NCBI GenBank assembly: GCA_030374805.1
Contig: JARGSG010000012.1
Span: 434,001 to 498,000, forward strand
DNA: 64,000 nucleotides
Origin: Gracilaria gracilis
Lineage: Eukaryota; Rhodophyta; Florideophyceae; Gracilariales; Gracilariaceae
Direction of reading: 5' to 3'
In this document: positions 21,397-30,936 of the stretch, in pieces
Layout: the number at the start of each line of letters is the position of its first letter
Position numbering within the stretch: the stretch's first letter is position 1
Notes under the pieces: model-generated
The model's input: the letters and a program-made list of their open reading frames with translations, nothing else
What the model was told of the DNA's origin: nothing
Databases searched by the model: none
Made by a program: the position numbers and the translations under genes

Positions 21397-24300
21397 TCAC
21401 GCCTCCGCGCGCACCGCGTCGCGCGCCATCCAGTCGATGATGGCGCAGTTGTAGCCCTGGTGCGCCCGCATGCTCTCGCAGTAGTGGTCTTTCTCGATCT
21501 TGTCCGCGCACGCCCAGTTGTTACTGAACTCGTCCACGTACTGCGGCACCTGGTACTTGACGATCGACAACACATTCTCCTCCGTCCCCATCAAACCCTC
21601 TCGCAGCGTCGCCGTCAGTGCCACGTCATACATCGCCGTTATGTACTCCAATACAAACGCCGATCCGCCAAAGATACCCCCACGTCCCACCCGCACCGCT
21701 TGTTGCTCCGTTGGGTTCTTCCTGTTGCAGTACCGCTTGAACGCCGACGCCTCGAACCCGTGCACCTCCGACGCAGCTGTGTAGTCAAATGTAGTTAGTA
21801 GTAGCTTGTTCATCATGTGTGCTCTCAAGATGTGGTCGTTCTTATCGTGCATGATGTCCACCCGTCGGCAATTGTGCTTCGAGTCAAAGAACAAAAAGTG
21901 CGTCGTGTTCCACAAGTTTTGCCGCGCCGCGTCCCTCATCATGTACATCTTCGACATCACCAGCGGGTTGTAGTCCTTCAACCGAGCCTGAGGCGCGTTT
22001 GACAGCCATGATGCGCGCCCAGTCCACTCCTTCGACTGCCTTATCTCCTGGATTTTCTCGTAGTTGTCCACCCCAATCCATTTCGTCCGCAAATCCTCCC
22101 TGCTTATGTACACAAACTTGGTTGACGCCTTGGATTCCTCATTCATGCCCTTCAATAGCTCGTCTGCAATTTGCTTGGACGTGTACACTACCTTCTTGTA
22201 CTTGTGCCGCAACCACTCTTGCATCGCATCCAGGTACATCTTGAAATCGCGCCGGAACTGGTACACGTCGTCATCCAAAGAGTCGCGTCCAATATCTAAC
22301 AGGCATGTCACCAATGTGATGTTCATCTCGTACGGCATCGGCACAGGCGCATTCATCATCGCTTTTTCCACGATCGTGTGCAATTTCGTAATGTGTACTC
22401 TCCAGTTCACAGCAGCCTTCGCCTTCTTCGAGTCAGCACCGCCACTCCTTTGCCATTCTTCTTCCGTCAATACTCTGTTGTCCCGCAAGTAGTCCTGGTA
22501 ATATTCATCGATCATCTTGCGTTGCGTATCGACCGTACCAATGTACATGTCTGGATATTGGAACTTGCGAACGAATTCCACAGGATACCGTTCCATCATA
22601 TTGAGGGGCTTTGGATAAGCGGGGTCGAAATGAACACCACCTAGTTGCTTAAAATGAGTCTCATTTCGAAGATATTGATTGCGAACTTCTTCCAAGTCAG
22701 TTTCTAAACGATAGTGTGCATACCAGAAAGTGTTAAAGTATTGATGTTCCGATTCGGCATGGCTGAACAGCCCAGTGCCGACTGCGATCGTGAAGTTTTT
22801 GTCGCTCCACGCGTAAGACCTCCAGTTTGTGTAGTATTCGAAGTCAAGAAAGGGGGATTCGATTCCGTGTTTGTCATATTCGATTTTGTACTGCTTCAGA
22901 TACTCCTTTCCGATTTCGTCCAAAAACCACTTCCTCTTAAACAGACCAGGGTTGTTGTTCCATTGGCAGTACTTGGAAGGAGAGCAATATACATCCTCCT
23001 CGTCCACGTTTCTCTCTGGGCCACCACAACGATACATGATTCCTTTGCCAGGGTACGCGTTGGGGGGGTCATCTTGCCAGTGATGTACGAAACAGAGAAG
23101 ATTGGCTTGCTGTCGAATGATAGACTCTTCTCTACCTTGATGCATTATCAGCGCATGCAGTGGCACCCCCGGATCATGTCGATGGCGATGGCGAACCAGG
23201 TGCGCCGCACCAGAAGAAATCAACACCTTTGAATCAATTAGACGCGACTTGGTGATATGGGGCGGTTCAATGAGTTTCCAGTCCTTCTCCAACAACAGCA
23301 CGTATTCGCTGGACGCAAGCTCGACCATTTTGGTTATCGCTTTTCCCAACGGCAGGTTCTGTGCAGAGACGTGTATTCGGCGTTTCTCTTTGGGAATTTG
23401 CTCGAACTGAGTGATTTGCTTCAAGAATTCCCTGTCACTCTCAACGCCGTTGAGAAAGAAGAGGATTTCCTGAGTATAGTCGATAAGACCGTTTTCAAGC
23501 CAAGACTTGAGCGAAGTCTTCATGGAATCGTACTCATTATGGAACAACACGACGATAGACATTGGGGCTGCATCAGCCTTCTCACGTTGTTTCGCGAGCG
23601 CAGAAACATCTGCACGCACTGGTTGAGCGGTGTCGACGAGGATCTTTACATTCTCTTCGATAGGTTCTCCCTTGCCGGTTCCAGCAGACTCGTCCACCGC
23701 ATTCTCTTGTTGAGCAGCAGAGTCGACGGAATCTTCGGTGGCCTTCTCATGTGGTGCGTCAGAGTCCATGTTCAGAGTGTCAGACAGCTCCGCAGGCTTG
23801 TGAGCGCTTGTTTCCGGGTCAGCGTTCACCGCTTGCGCAGACTGCTCCTCAGGTTTATCCGAGTTGCTCACCGATTCTGTGTCGTCCGCCTGGCCCTGCT
23901 GACCTTCCGCGTTCGCATCCACTTTGTCAGCGTCGTCAGCGCGCTTCTGCTGCTGGCTGTCAGAGTGGTCGTTCTCAGGCTGCGGAGCGTTTTCCGCCGG
24001 TTTCTCATGCTGGCTCGAGGCGTCGGCGCCCACGGCAGCCACAGGGCGATCATCAACGGCGTGAGGCTGCATGCCTGGCACCATAATGGCCGCGTGCTCC
24101 TCCGCCGTCAGGGCGGCATCAGACCGCGACTCTCGCAGCGGCAGGTGCAGCTGCGCGAGCGACGCGTTCACACCGGGCGAAAGCTCAGTATGCACCTTTC
24201 GTCTGAGCGGCGCTAAGGAAGCGGGGAACACCACGCCGAAGAACAGAAAGATGAGGGCGGAAACGATGAAGGCCAAGCCGACGAGTGTGATCAGTGCGCG

Positions 24301-24468
24301 AGTCCTCTTCGAGCGGCGGTACTGCAAAATAGGACGGAAGAGGGCGCGCGCGCGGCCATTAGCGCCGGACGAGAGGCGTTTGTCTGCGCCCGTATGGGTG
24401 GGAAGTGAGTTGTGAGACGCAGCCGCGCCTCGGTTGTACCGGGGATGCAACAGCAGCGGCTTCGTCAT
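21397..24468 (-). CDS. type II membrane GT2-like / HtrL-YibB-like fusion, 1023 aa
   Basis: Probable Golgi glycosyltransferase-like protein. It has a basic cytosolic tail, one membrane helix at residues about 58-82 (LITLVGLAFIVSALIFLFFG), a long acidic Gln/Asp/Ala-rich stem (about 120-300), then a family-2-like domain from about 303 (IVVLFHNEYDSMKTSLKSW, LLEKDW at 392-397). The C-terminal part from about 720 resembles HtrL/YibB (ITLVTCLLDIGR, YNPLVMSKMYMMRDAA, FLFFDSKHN, GGIFGGSAFVLEY, GTEENVLS). LLEKDW occupies the place of the acidic metal motif, but a DxD was not confirmed. ATG 24466-24468 is the first in frame. It is head to head with its paralogue (548-base gap). Cell-wall polysaccharide or protein glycosylation is inference. 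Confidence 0.75.
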   Translation of the reverse strand: MTKPLLLHPRYNRGAAASHNSLPTHTGADKRLSSGANGRARALFRPILQYRRSKRTRALITLVGLAFIVSALIFLFFGVVFPASLAPLRRKVHTELSPGVNASLAQLHLPLRESRSDAALTAEEHAAIMVPGMQPHAVDDRPVAAVGADASSQHEKPAENAPQPENDHSDSQQQKRADDADKVDANAEGQQGQADDTESVSNSDKPEEQSAQAVNADPETSAHKPAELSDTLNMDSDAPHEKATEDSVDSAAQQENAVDESAGTGKGEPIEENVKILVDTAQPVRADVSALAKQREKADAAPMSIVVLFHNEYDSMKTSLKSWLENGLIDYTQEILFFLNGVESDREFLKQITQFEQIPKEKRRIHVSAQNLPLGKAITKMVELASSEYVLLLEKDWKLIEPPHITKSRLIDSKVLISSGAAHLVRHRHRHDPGVPLHALIMHQGREESIIRQQANLLCFVHHWQDDPPNAYPGKGIMYRCGGPERNVDEEDVYCSPSKYCQWNNNPGLFKRKWFLDEIGKEYLKQYKIEYDKHGIESPFLDFEYYTNWRSYAWSDKNFTIAVGTGLFSHAESEHQYFNTFWYAHYRLETDLEEVRNQYLRNETHFKQLGGVHFDPAYPKPLNMMERYPVEFVRKFQYPDMYIGTVDTQRKMIDEYYQDYLRDNRVLTEEEWQRSGGADSKKAKAAVNWRVHITKLHTIVEKAMMNAPVPMPYEMNITLVTCLLDIGRDSLDDDVYQFRRDFKMYLDAMQEWLRHKYKKVVYTSKQIADELLKGMNEESKASTKFVYISREDLRTKWIGVDNYEKIQEIRQSKEWTGRASWLSNAPQARLKDYNPLVMSKMYMMRDAARQNLWNTTHFLFFDSKHNCRRVDIMHDKNDHILRAHMMNKLLLTTFDYTAASEVHGFEASAFKRYCNRKNPTEQQAVRVGRGGIFGGSAFVLEYITAMYDVALTATLREGLMGTEENVLSIVKYQVPQYVDEFSNNWACADKIEKDHYCESMRAHQGYNCAIIDWMARDAVRAEA

Positions 24469-25016
24469 GACATGAAACGAGGAGCTTCACAGCGGGCTGG
24501 GGATCACAACGGCAGCCGGAAGATCACAACACCATCGCAGCGTTTCGCTGCGTGTCGGGCCGCTTCACACACAGGCGGGCGCGTCGATTGAAGAGCGGCG
24601 CTTCCGGCGTACAACGAGCCAAGCGCTTCCGACAGCGGCACGTGACGCGGCGCGATGGCGCCATGTAAGTGGGCGCGTGCGTGGACGCGTGTCGTACGTG
24701 CGAAGGTGATGAGCGGCGCTGACTTCACTTCTCACGTGAGAGTGGAACGCAGAGCACACTGTAAGTTAATATGAGTTATCAAGGGTACGTTTCGTACAAC
24801 ATCTCTTAAAGTTATATGCGGCGCGTGCCACCTCAAAACGAATGGCGAGGTGTCTCGCTCATGGCCTTCTTTACAATGCACTTCCTCACAAAGCCTTTCT
24901 TCACCAACGCCCCGCGCTCCGATGTGAGCGTCGAGGCGTGGTACGTTTTATGGATTCTATGAGTGCTTGCATCGCTGCAGTGGCGCTGAGTGTTTTTGTT
25001 TGAGTGTGTGTACGAC
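24469..25016. promoter_or_regulatory. shared divergent promoter region of the two GT-YibB paralogues
   Basis: The 548 bases between the two ATGs must drive both genes. It holds CpG-rich blocks and a short AT-rich core around 24760-24820. No specific element is convincing and the two halves are not obvious mirror copies, so it is not a recent perfect inverted duplication. Confidence 0.4.
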
Positions 25017-27392
25017 ATGGCGACCTTCTCCGCGTCGTTGCCGCGTCGACGTCCAGCGCGCACCGTGTTCAAACCCAGTCTTTCCAAGCGTGGGTCATTG
25101 CGCTACAGACTCTCGCATATCAAACCGGTGTTCATCACGCTTGTCGTCACTGCTGTCGCCGTTGGGTTGCTGGCATCCTCTGCTGCGTTTGGACTGTTTC
25201 GTACTGCGCCGCCTTCGGAGATTTCGGCCGTCGTGCTTTTTCATAGCGAGTTGAAATCGTTCCAACATGCGTTGAGAACATGGCATCGTAATGGATTGCT
25301 CCATTTCGTCGATGAGGTACTGATCTTGGTTAATGGCGCTTCACCATCATCCCCGTATTCTGGCCTTTCACGTGATACCATTCCACTTTTCTTTGGTCTT
25401 CCTTCTACAAAGCGTCGCATCATCACGTCACCCGACAATCTTCCCTTAGGGCTGGCCATTTCCCGTATGGTGCACGAGGCGCGTTCCAAGTATGTACTCT
25501 TACTTGAGAAGGATTGGGCTTTGATTGAGAACACCCTCACTACTGAATCGCGACTCATGTACTCGAAGCAACTTTTGAAATCGAACATTGCCGATGTCGT
25601 CCGCTTCAGACATCGTCACAACCCCGGCGTTCCTTTACACGCACTTATCATGCATTATGGTCGAGAGCAATCCATTCTCACCATCCAGAAGAATCTGCTG
25701 TGCTACGTTCATCACTGGCAGGCCCATCCGCCATCCATGTTCCCCGGCCAGGGTCGAATTACCGAGTGTCCTAAGCCGTCCGCATCCACCAATGATGATA
25801 TTGTGTATTGCTCTCCTTCTGAATACTGCCAGTGGACAAACAATCCCTGCTTGCTTGGTAGAAAGTGGTTCATCGATAACGTGTTGGACCAGTTTGAGAA
25901 ACAGTACAAGATTGAACATGCTCAATACGGAGATTCATCCCCGTTCCTCGACTTCGAGTATTATACCAATTGGCGACCGTACGCCTGGGCCGATAAGAAC
26001 TTCACTGTGGCTCTGGGAACAGGTCTCTTCAGTCATGATGAACGGCAGGAGCAGAAGTACTTCAATACATTTTGGTACGCTCATTATCGTCTCACTGTTG
26101 ACCTCGAAGAATTGCGAGATCAATACTTGAAGAATGAGTCCTATTTCAAAGCTCTTGGAGGCGTGCATTACGATCCTGATAGTCCATACCCGCTGACGTT
26201 GAAGGAAAGATACCCTGTTGAATTTGTGCGCAAGTATCAATGGCCTGATGTTTACACCGGCAGCCTGGATAAGCAGCGATCTATGATCAACATATCATAC
26301 AACAAGTTTCTAAAGGAACACAGAGTACTGACGAAGGGGGAGCGAGACTTATCCGATGCAGAGAACAAGCTGGCCAGTCATGTACCTTGGCGATCCTTCG
26401 TGACCAATATCCATCGAAAAGTCGAGAAAGCGATGCTCCTCGTACCGCCAGAGCAGCCTCATGAAATGAGCATCACCCTTGTAACAGTCGTATTAGATAT
26501 TGGGCGGGCGGGCCTTGGCGAGGATGGGTATCAATTCCGACGAGATTTCAAAATGTATCTGGATGCTATGCAGAACTGGTTGAGGCATGAGTATCCAAAA
26601 CTTGTGTATACTACAGAAGCGATCGCTGATGAATTGCGAAAGACGATGAGTGCCAAAGCCAAGAATTCTACCGTGTTTGAGTATACCACACGGGAGGAGC
26701 TTCGTACAAGATGGCTTGGGCCAGATAACTATGATCTGGTGCAAAAGATCCGAAAGTCGAAGGAATGGTTGGACAGAGCTTCGTGGCTGGAGAACTCCCC
26801 GCAAGCTGGCTTGGAGGACTACAACCCGTTAGTCATGTCGAAGATGTTTGTGATGCGACATGCAGCGCGTTCAAATCACTGGAATACGACACACTTCTTA
26901 TTCTTAGATGCCAAGCACAACTGTCAGAATCCTAAGGTGATGACTCCTAAAAACGATCACATCATCCGCGCCCACATGTTTGACAAACTGCTTATGACAC
27001 ATTTCGACTACACTCCAAGCACCGAGGTCCATGGATTTGAGTATTTGGCCCTCAATCAGTATTGCAACATGGACAACGAAACAGAGCGGCAAAACGTCAA
27101 GGTTGGCAGAGGCGGGATCTTTGGTGGGTCGGCTTTCGTACTGGAATATATCACTGCGATGTATGACGTTATTCTGACGGCAACTCTTCGCGAGGGTTTG
27201 ATGGGTACCGAGGAGAATATATTTTCTATCATTATGTATCAAGTTCCCCAATATGTGGATGGCTTTAACAACAATTGGGCGTGTCCCGACAATGTGGCAA
27301 AAGACCATTATTGTGAAGACATGCGGGATCACCAGGGCTACAATTGTGCGATCTTCGACTGGGTGGCGAGAGACGCTGTGGCTACTGAATAG
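25017..27392 (+). CDS. type II membrane GT2-like / HtrL-YibB-like fusion, 791 aa
   Basis: Paralogue of 21397-24468. First ATG at 25017; the frame is open nine codons upstream only from GTG. A basic N-terminus (PRRRPARTVFKP) is followed by a membrane helix at about 37-60, then almost directly by the GT2-like domain (AVVLFHSELKSFQHALRTW, LLEKDW). The long acidic stem of the partner is missing. Highly conserved between the two: RHRHNPGVPLHALIMH, VYCSPSEYCQW, SPFLDFEYYTNWR, GTGLFSH and the YibB-like end (ITLVTVVLDIGR, GGIFGGSAFVLEY, GTEENIFS). A single intact exon, so presumably functional and secretory-pathway resident. The acceptor and donor substrates cannot be read from sequence. Confidence 0.75.
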   Translation: MATFSASLPRRRPARTVFKPSLSKRGSLRYRLSHIKPVFITLVVTAVAVGLLASSAAFGLFRTAPPSEISAVVLFHSELKSFQHALRTWHRNGLLHFVDEVLILVNGASPSSPYSGLSRDTIPLFFGLPSTKRRIITSPDNLPLGLAISRMVHEARSKYVLLLEKDWALIENTLTTESRLMYSKQLLKSNIADVVRFRHRHNPGVPLHALIMHYGREQSILTIQKNLLCYVHHWQAHPPSMFPGQGRITECPKPSASTNDDIVYCSPSEYCQWTNNPCLLGRKWFIDNVLDQFEKQYKIEHAQYGDSSPFLDFEYYTNWRPYAWADKNFTVALGTGLFSHDERQEQKYFNTFWYAHYRLTVDLEELRDQYLKNESYFKALGGVHYDPDSPYPLTLKERYPVEFVRKYQWPDVYTGSLDKQRSMINISYNKFLKEHRVLTKGERDLSDAENKLASHVPWRSFVTNIHRKVEKAMLLVPPEQPHEMSITLVTVVLDIGRAGLGEDGYQFRRDFKMYLDAMQNWLRHEYPKLVYTTEAIADELRKTMSAKAKNSTVFEYTTREELRTRWLGPDNYDLVQKIRKSKEWLDRASWLENSPQAGLEDYNPLVMSKMFVMRHAARSNHWNTTHFLFLDAKHNCQNPKVMTPKNDHIIRAHMFDKLLMTHFDYTPSTEVHGFEYLALNQYCNMDNETERQNVKVGRGGIFGGSAFVLEYITAMYDVILTATLREGLMGTEENIFSIIMYQVPQYVDGFNNNWACPDNVAKDHYCEDMRDHQGYNCAIFDWVARDAVATE

Positions 27393-28146
27393 GAAGCGTA
27401 GACGAAGCTGGAGATGGGCAAGCTGAATTGGAGTTCATCGCGAGTCGTGAAGCAGCGATAACTTACCTCAGGGTTTCACGTCTCGCAATGACGTTCGGTC
27501 CTCCTTTTCACAGGTACTGTACCTTCGTAATTGTGTATAATACATACTAGGCATCGATGATCATACAGAATATTCAATCCATGCTCCTGACACTGACTGA
27601 GACACCTTGAGCCATCAATCGAGTGAACTCGAGCACTTTCGGCATGATGATGATTGTGATGAGGATACGGTACACGGTACAAGAATTTGGGGTTCTCTCG
27701 ACTCCATTGGAGCCACGTGAGCTCAAGTATATCTAATAGCGGTGGGTATCTTAGCACGGATAGAGTTACTTTCGCATTTTTGTTCCCATTGTTGACAAAC
27801 GAGGAACAAAATAGCGAAGCTACCCTTGTGCTTACCGAATAAGATGAACTCCCACCGCGATTGTTTTCTATGCTTCGGGGCGTTGGAAGGCAGTTTTAGT
27901 CCCTACAGAAAAGTCCGAAGCTCTCTTCGGTGTTCTATTTCTCGCACTGCTCAACAACTATAGGTCGCAGATTGGGGTCGAAAACATAAGCATTCACGAG
28001 CTTCTGCCCGGTGATGCCATGGACAGAATATTTACAAGATAGAATAATCAACGTGGTTTGTACACAGCATACCGCCACGCAAACAAGTGCTGCTTACCTA
28101 AGTTCATAACAGTGCTTGCTTTCATATCACATGCATCGCGCGATAC
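27393..28146. other. convergent spacer, no supported gene
   Basis: About 750 bases between the 3' ends of the GT-YibB and AhpD-like genes. Contains a half palindrome TACCTTCGTA (27520-27529) and only short frames; a 93-codon minus frame (27476-27757) has no recognisable content. Confidence 0.35.
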
Positions 28147-30501
28147 TCAGGTTTCGCATCGCGGAGCAACAGCGTGTCTTGGTAGTCGGAGAGATCGACC
28201 AGTCTGCTCTCTCAAGTCTTCGGCATACCGGGAATTGCATCTCTGTCCCACGGAGCCCAAGTTGATGGAGTGAGCGAATGATGTTTGCGCAAATCGTCGC
28301 ACAGGGGCTTCCAAAGCGCCTGGCTTGTATGGAAAACATTCAAGCCATCGTTGTAGAAAGCCAAACGTGGCGATGACAGATATCTGTTCCATGACTGCCT
28401 CCGGCTCAAAAAGCTTGTGCATAACAGCTGCCTGTACAGGTGATATGAGCGGACTAGGAGCAGCGTCAGCATACTTGGAGCATACTCGAGAATTATTGAG
28501 AGCCGCTTGCGCAACCTCGTGGGTCAACAGTAAGAAGGCCACCTCTTGTCTGGTAAACGTGTTTAAATCGACATCTTCATCATCATCTTCTAGCTCATGA
28601 GCAGGGGCAGCGTTGTTTTTGAACACGGAGTAGTCTTCTGGGCGTTCGACTTGCACATCGTCATCGTCAAAATCATCAAAGCTGAGCTCTGCAAAGGAAT
28701 TTAGACCGCTGACGTCCGGCACTTGTGGGTTGTCCGAAAGTGCGAATAGATTGTGAATGGAGTCGTCGACAGCAGCAGGGTTCTGATCTGTACACTCGGA
28801 TTTTGAGCTGCTGCCACTACTATCACTCTGCCACGAGGGTACATGAGTATCAAACTCTTCGTACTGTGGTTGTGGAGGACGGCACAAAGCGCGCTTGAGG
28901 GTAGCTCTTCTGTCTGAGTCCTTTCTGGTGAGTTTGGCAAGGCCCCTTCTCAACAGGCTTGGCTCAGATTGCACAAAGCTGTCATCGAGTAGTAGTTGCT
29001 CCGGGTCGGAGTCGTTGCCATCGTCCTGATGGCTGAGGTTGTTGGCGCCGATACGCGGCGAGCTAGACGTCTCAAAAGCGACGCCAGACGTAAATTCTGG
29101 GAAGCGAAAGCGGTCAGCCCTGCGCGAGCGTCGCGTTGACTCGGGCTCCGGTTGAGGCGCGGCAGGCAGTTGATTGTGTGGTGGGTGGTGATCAGTGAGG
29201 GTCATTATTGAGGAGGTTGGCGACGTTGTGGTGGAATCTAGAAGGGCGTACGCGTGCTGCATTGCTTGCAACTTTGGAACATCCATACAGATGGAAAGCT
29301 GCGTATCAAGCGCGCCAAAGCGATTGGCCAAAAAAGCAGCATGCGCAGAGAGCACGGAATTCTCCGAACTGCGGGCTAGGATGTAGCACGCCACATTCTT
29401 AATGGCTGTTGACAACGTCTGTGAGTCGCTGAGTAGTATGGAATCGATGAGGTAGATAAAAACAGAACGATGAGATTGAGATCGCATGGAAGTAAGATAT
29501 TCTGGAACGAAGCCCATCGCAGAGCAAATCATCTCGCTCTGCGCTCGGCGGGTGCACGGAATGGAAGACAGCCATGAGGTACGTTCCGAGTGATGGACTG
29601 AATGTCGCGCGAGCTTCACTCGAAGCGGGTGTGCAACCCGTTGGAAGAAATGGCTCTTAGACGTTTGAGATAGGCGATTTGAGAACGAAAAAGCGGACGA
29701 CACTCTGGAATAAGTAGTAGAAGTGGGCAAAGACATCTCCGAAGGTTCAAACACGGCGCCAACATCGGCATGCACGCCCGAAAGTAGCTGTCGCATCTCG
29801 CCGTCCAAGCCGCGCACGTCCGGCAGAACAGCCTCATCAGACAGCCCCAACAGCGACGCCATCGTGGAGTAAAAGGCGCCAAAGGCGGACACGAGCGCAA
29901 TGTGCTGCACCTTGTCGGGCGTGTACATGCCCTTGAGTGCGTTGCGAAGCTGGATCGGGATGCGAGGCGGGCATGCTACGACGGCGCGCACAAAGTTGAG
30001 CGCGACGGCATCCTTGGGGGAAAGCGAAGAGGCGGAGGGTTGTTGGGCAACATGAGGATGTACGGCCACATGTAGCAAGAGATCATGAAGCGGTTGTGAC
30101 AAGGGCTGCGTGCCAAGCAAGGCCAGAAGCGAACAGAAGGCGTTCTGTGCGGGCTTGTAGTGCGAGAGATACAAGGTGGGAGCAGGGGCGAGCGGCACGG
30201 ACGACAACAGCAGTCGGCTCAGCTGACGCATGGAGGCGAAACGAGGGGAGGAGTGATGCTCGGTGGCATGTTGCAACGACTTTGCAAAGCGCAGCGTGGT
30301 AAGCGAATTGGCTCGCAGGCGAAGGATGTTATCGTCGGAAAGCAAGGACGACATGGGAAGCGAACGGCGAGTCTGCGAAGGCGGCGGCGACGAGGAGGAG
30401 CACGAAGAGGAGCAGGAAGAGGAGCAGGAGGAGGAGCAAGAGGAAGACGCGGCCGATCTCAGCGAGCCCCGGGCGGGGTGCCGCGGCGAGAGACGCGGCA
30501 T
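28147..30501 (-). CDS. AhpD/CMD-fold-like protein, 784 aa, paralogue of 18543-20869
   Basis: Single continuous frame. I take ATG 30501 (MPRLSPRHPARGS) because the paralogue starts with a similar segment (MPPAVQQPAREPP); the frame is open 79 codons further up but that part is Arg/Ala low complexity. A Ser/Cys run follows, encoded by a GAGGAGCAG-type microsatellite. The helical core repeats the paralogue's features: LSPKDAVALNFVRAVV, VQHIALVSAFGAFYSTM, then in the second half NVACYILARSSENSVLSAHAAFLANRFGA. A long acidic, disordered insert separates this from a third helical part (VAFLLLTHEVAQAAL). The CxxC of true AhpD is lacking. The half palindrome TACCTTCGTA (30512-30521) lies directly upstream of the chosen ATG. 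Fold call moderate; function unknown. Confidence 0.55.
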   Translation of the reverse strand: MPRLSPRHPARGSLRSAASSSCSSSCSSSCSSSCSSSSPPPSQTRRSLPMSSLLSDDNILRLRANSLTTLRFAKSLQHATEHHSSPRFASMRQLSRLLLSSVPLAPAPTLYLSHYKPAQNAFCSLLALLGTQPLSQPLHDLLLHVAVHPHVAQQPSASSLSPKDAVALNFVRAVVACPPRIPIQLRNALKGMYTPDKVQHIALVSAFGAFYSTMASLLGLSDEAVLPDVRGLDGEMRQLLSGVHADVGAVFEPSEMSLPTSTTYSRVSSAFSFSNRLSQTSKSHFFQRVAHPLRVKLARHSVHHSERTSWLSSIPCTRRAQSEMICSAMGFVPEYLTSMRSQSHRSVFIYLIDSILLSDSQTLSTAIKNVACYILARSSENSVLSAHAAFLANRFGALDTQLSICMDVPKLQAMQHAYALLDSTTTSPTSSIMTLTDHHPPHNQLPAAPQPEPESTRRSRRADRFRFPEFTSGVAFETSSSPRIGANNLSHQDDGNDSDPEQLLLDDSFVQSEPSLLRRGLAKLTRKDSDRRATLKRALCRPPQPQYEEFDTHVPSWQSDSSGSSSKSECTDQNPAAVDDSIHNLFALSDNPQVPDVSGLNSFAELSFDDFDDDDVQVERPEDYSVFKNNAAPAHELEDDDEDVDLNTFTRQEVAFLLLTHEVAQAALNNSRVCSKYADAAPSPLISPVQAAVMHKLFEPEAVMEQISVIATFGFLQRWLECFPYKPGALEAPVRRFAQTSFAHSINLGSVGQRCNSRYAEDLREQTGRSLRLPRHAVAPRCET
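30391..30447. repeat. in-frame GAGGAGCAG-type microsatellite
   Basis: Repeats of gaggagcag/gaagaggag on the plus strand, giving SSSCSSSC repeats in the minus-strand AhpD-like protein. Length is likely polymorphic. Confidence 0.8.
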
Positions 30502-30867
30502 ATCTATGCGGTACCTTCGTATAATACTCAGCCGCGTCGCAGCGCGGCGGAGACGGAGGGCGCAGCGCAGAGGCGCGGCGCGCGAAACACACAACCCAAC
30601 GGCAGCGGCGCGCCTCGTGTTGCGCGCGTTCCGACAGCGCGCGCGCGCCCGTTTTAAAGCGCGCACCGCAATTGGCGGCGCGTGACGGCACGTGCGCCCC
30701 GCGCGAGGAGCGGAAGCGCCCCCCCGCGCGGCGCTCATCTACAGAGGTGGCTCAAATTTTATTGACACCGTCCACGTTCCGCGCCCCCGCCCAGTTGCCA
30801 ACGGTATCTACCGTTGTACAGTACTGTACTCTACAGTGCCGCAACTGCGCCCTCATTCGGACGCTCC

Positions 30868-30915
30868 CCCCCCCCCTCCCCCCCCTCCCCTCCCGTATCT
30901 ATCTATCTATCAACT
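30868..30915. repeat. poly-C tract followed by (TATC)n
   Basis: Runs of C broken by T, then tatctatctatctatc, just downstream of the ABC transporter stop and upstream of the AhpD-like gene. Confidence 0.8.
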
Positions 30916-30936
30916 CCTGTAAACCTCCAGTCCCGG

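Noticed and set aside
22714-24216. Long plus-strand frames (172 and 319 codons)
   Set aside because: Antisense to the GT-YibB gene; Val/Arg/Leu-rich shadows of its codon use.
30502-30738. 79-codon Arg/Ala-rich extension of the second AhpD-like gene
   Set aside because: Low complexity, not matched in the paralogue, and the palindromic motif sits inside it.
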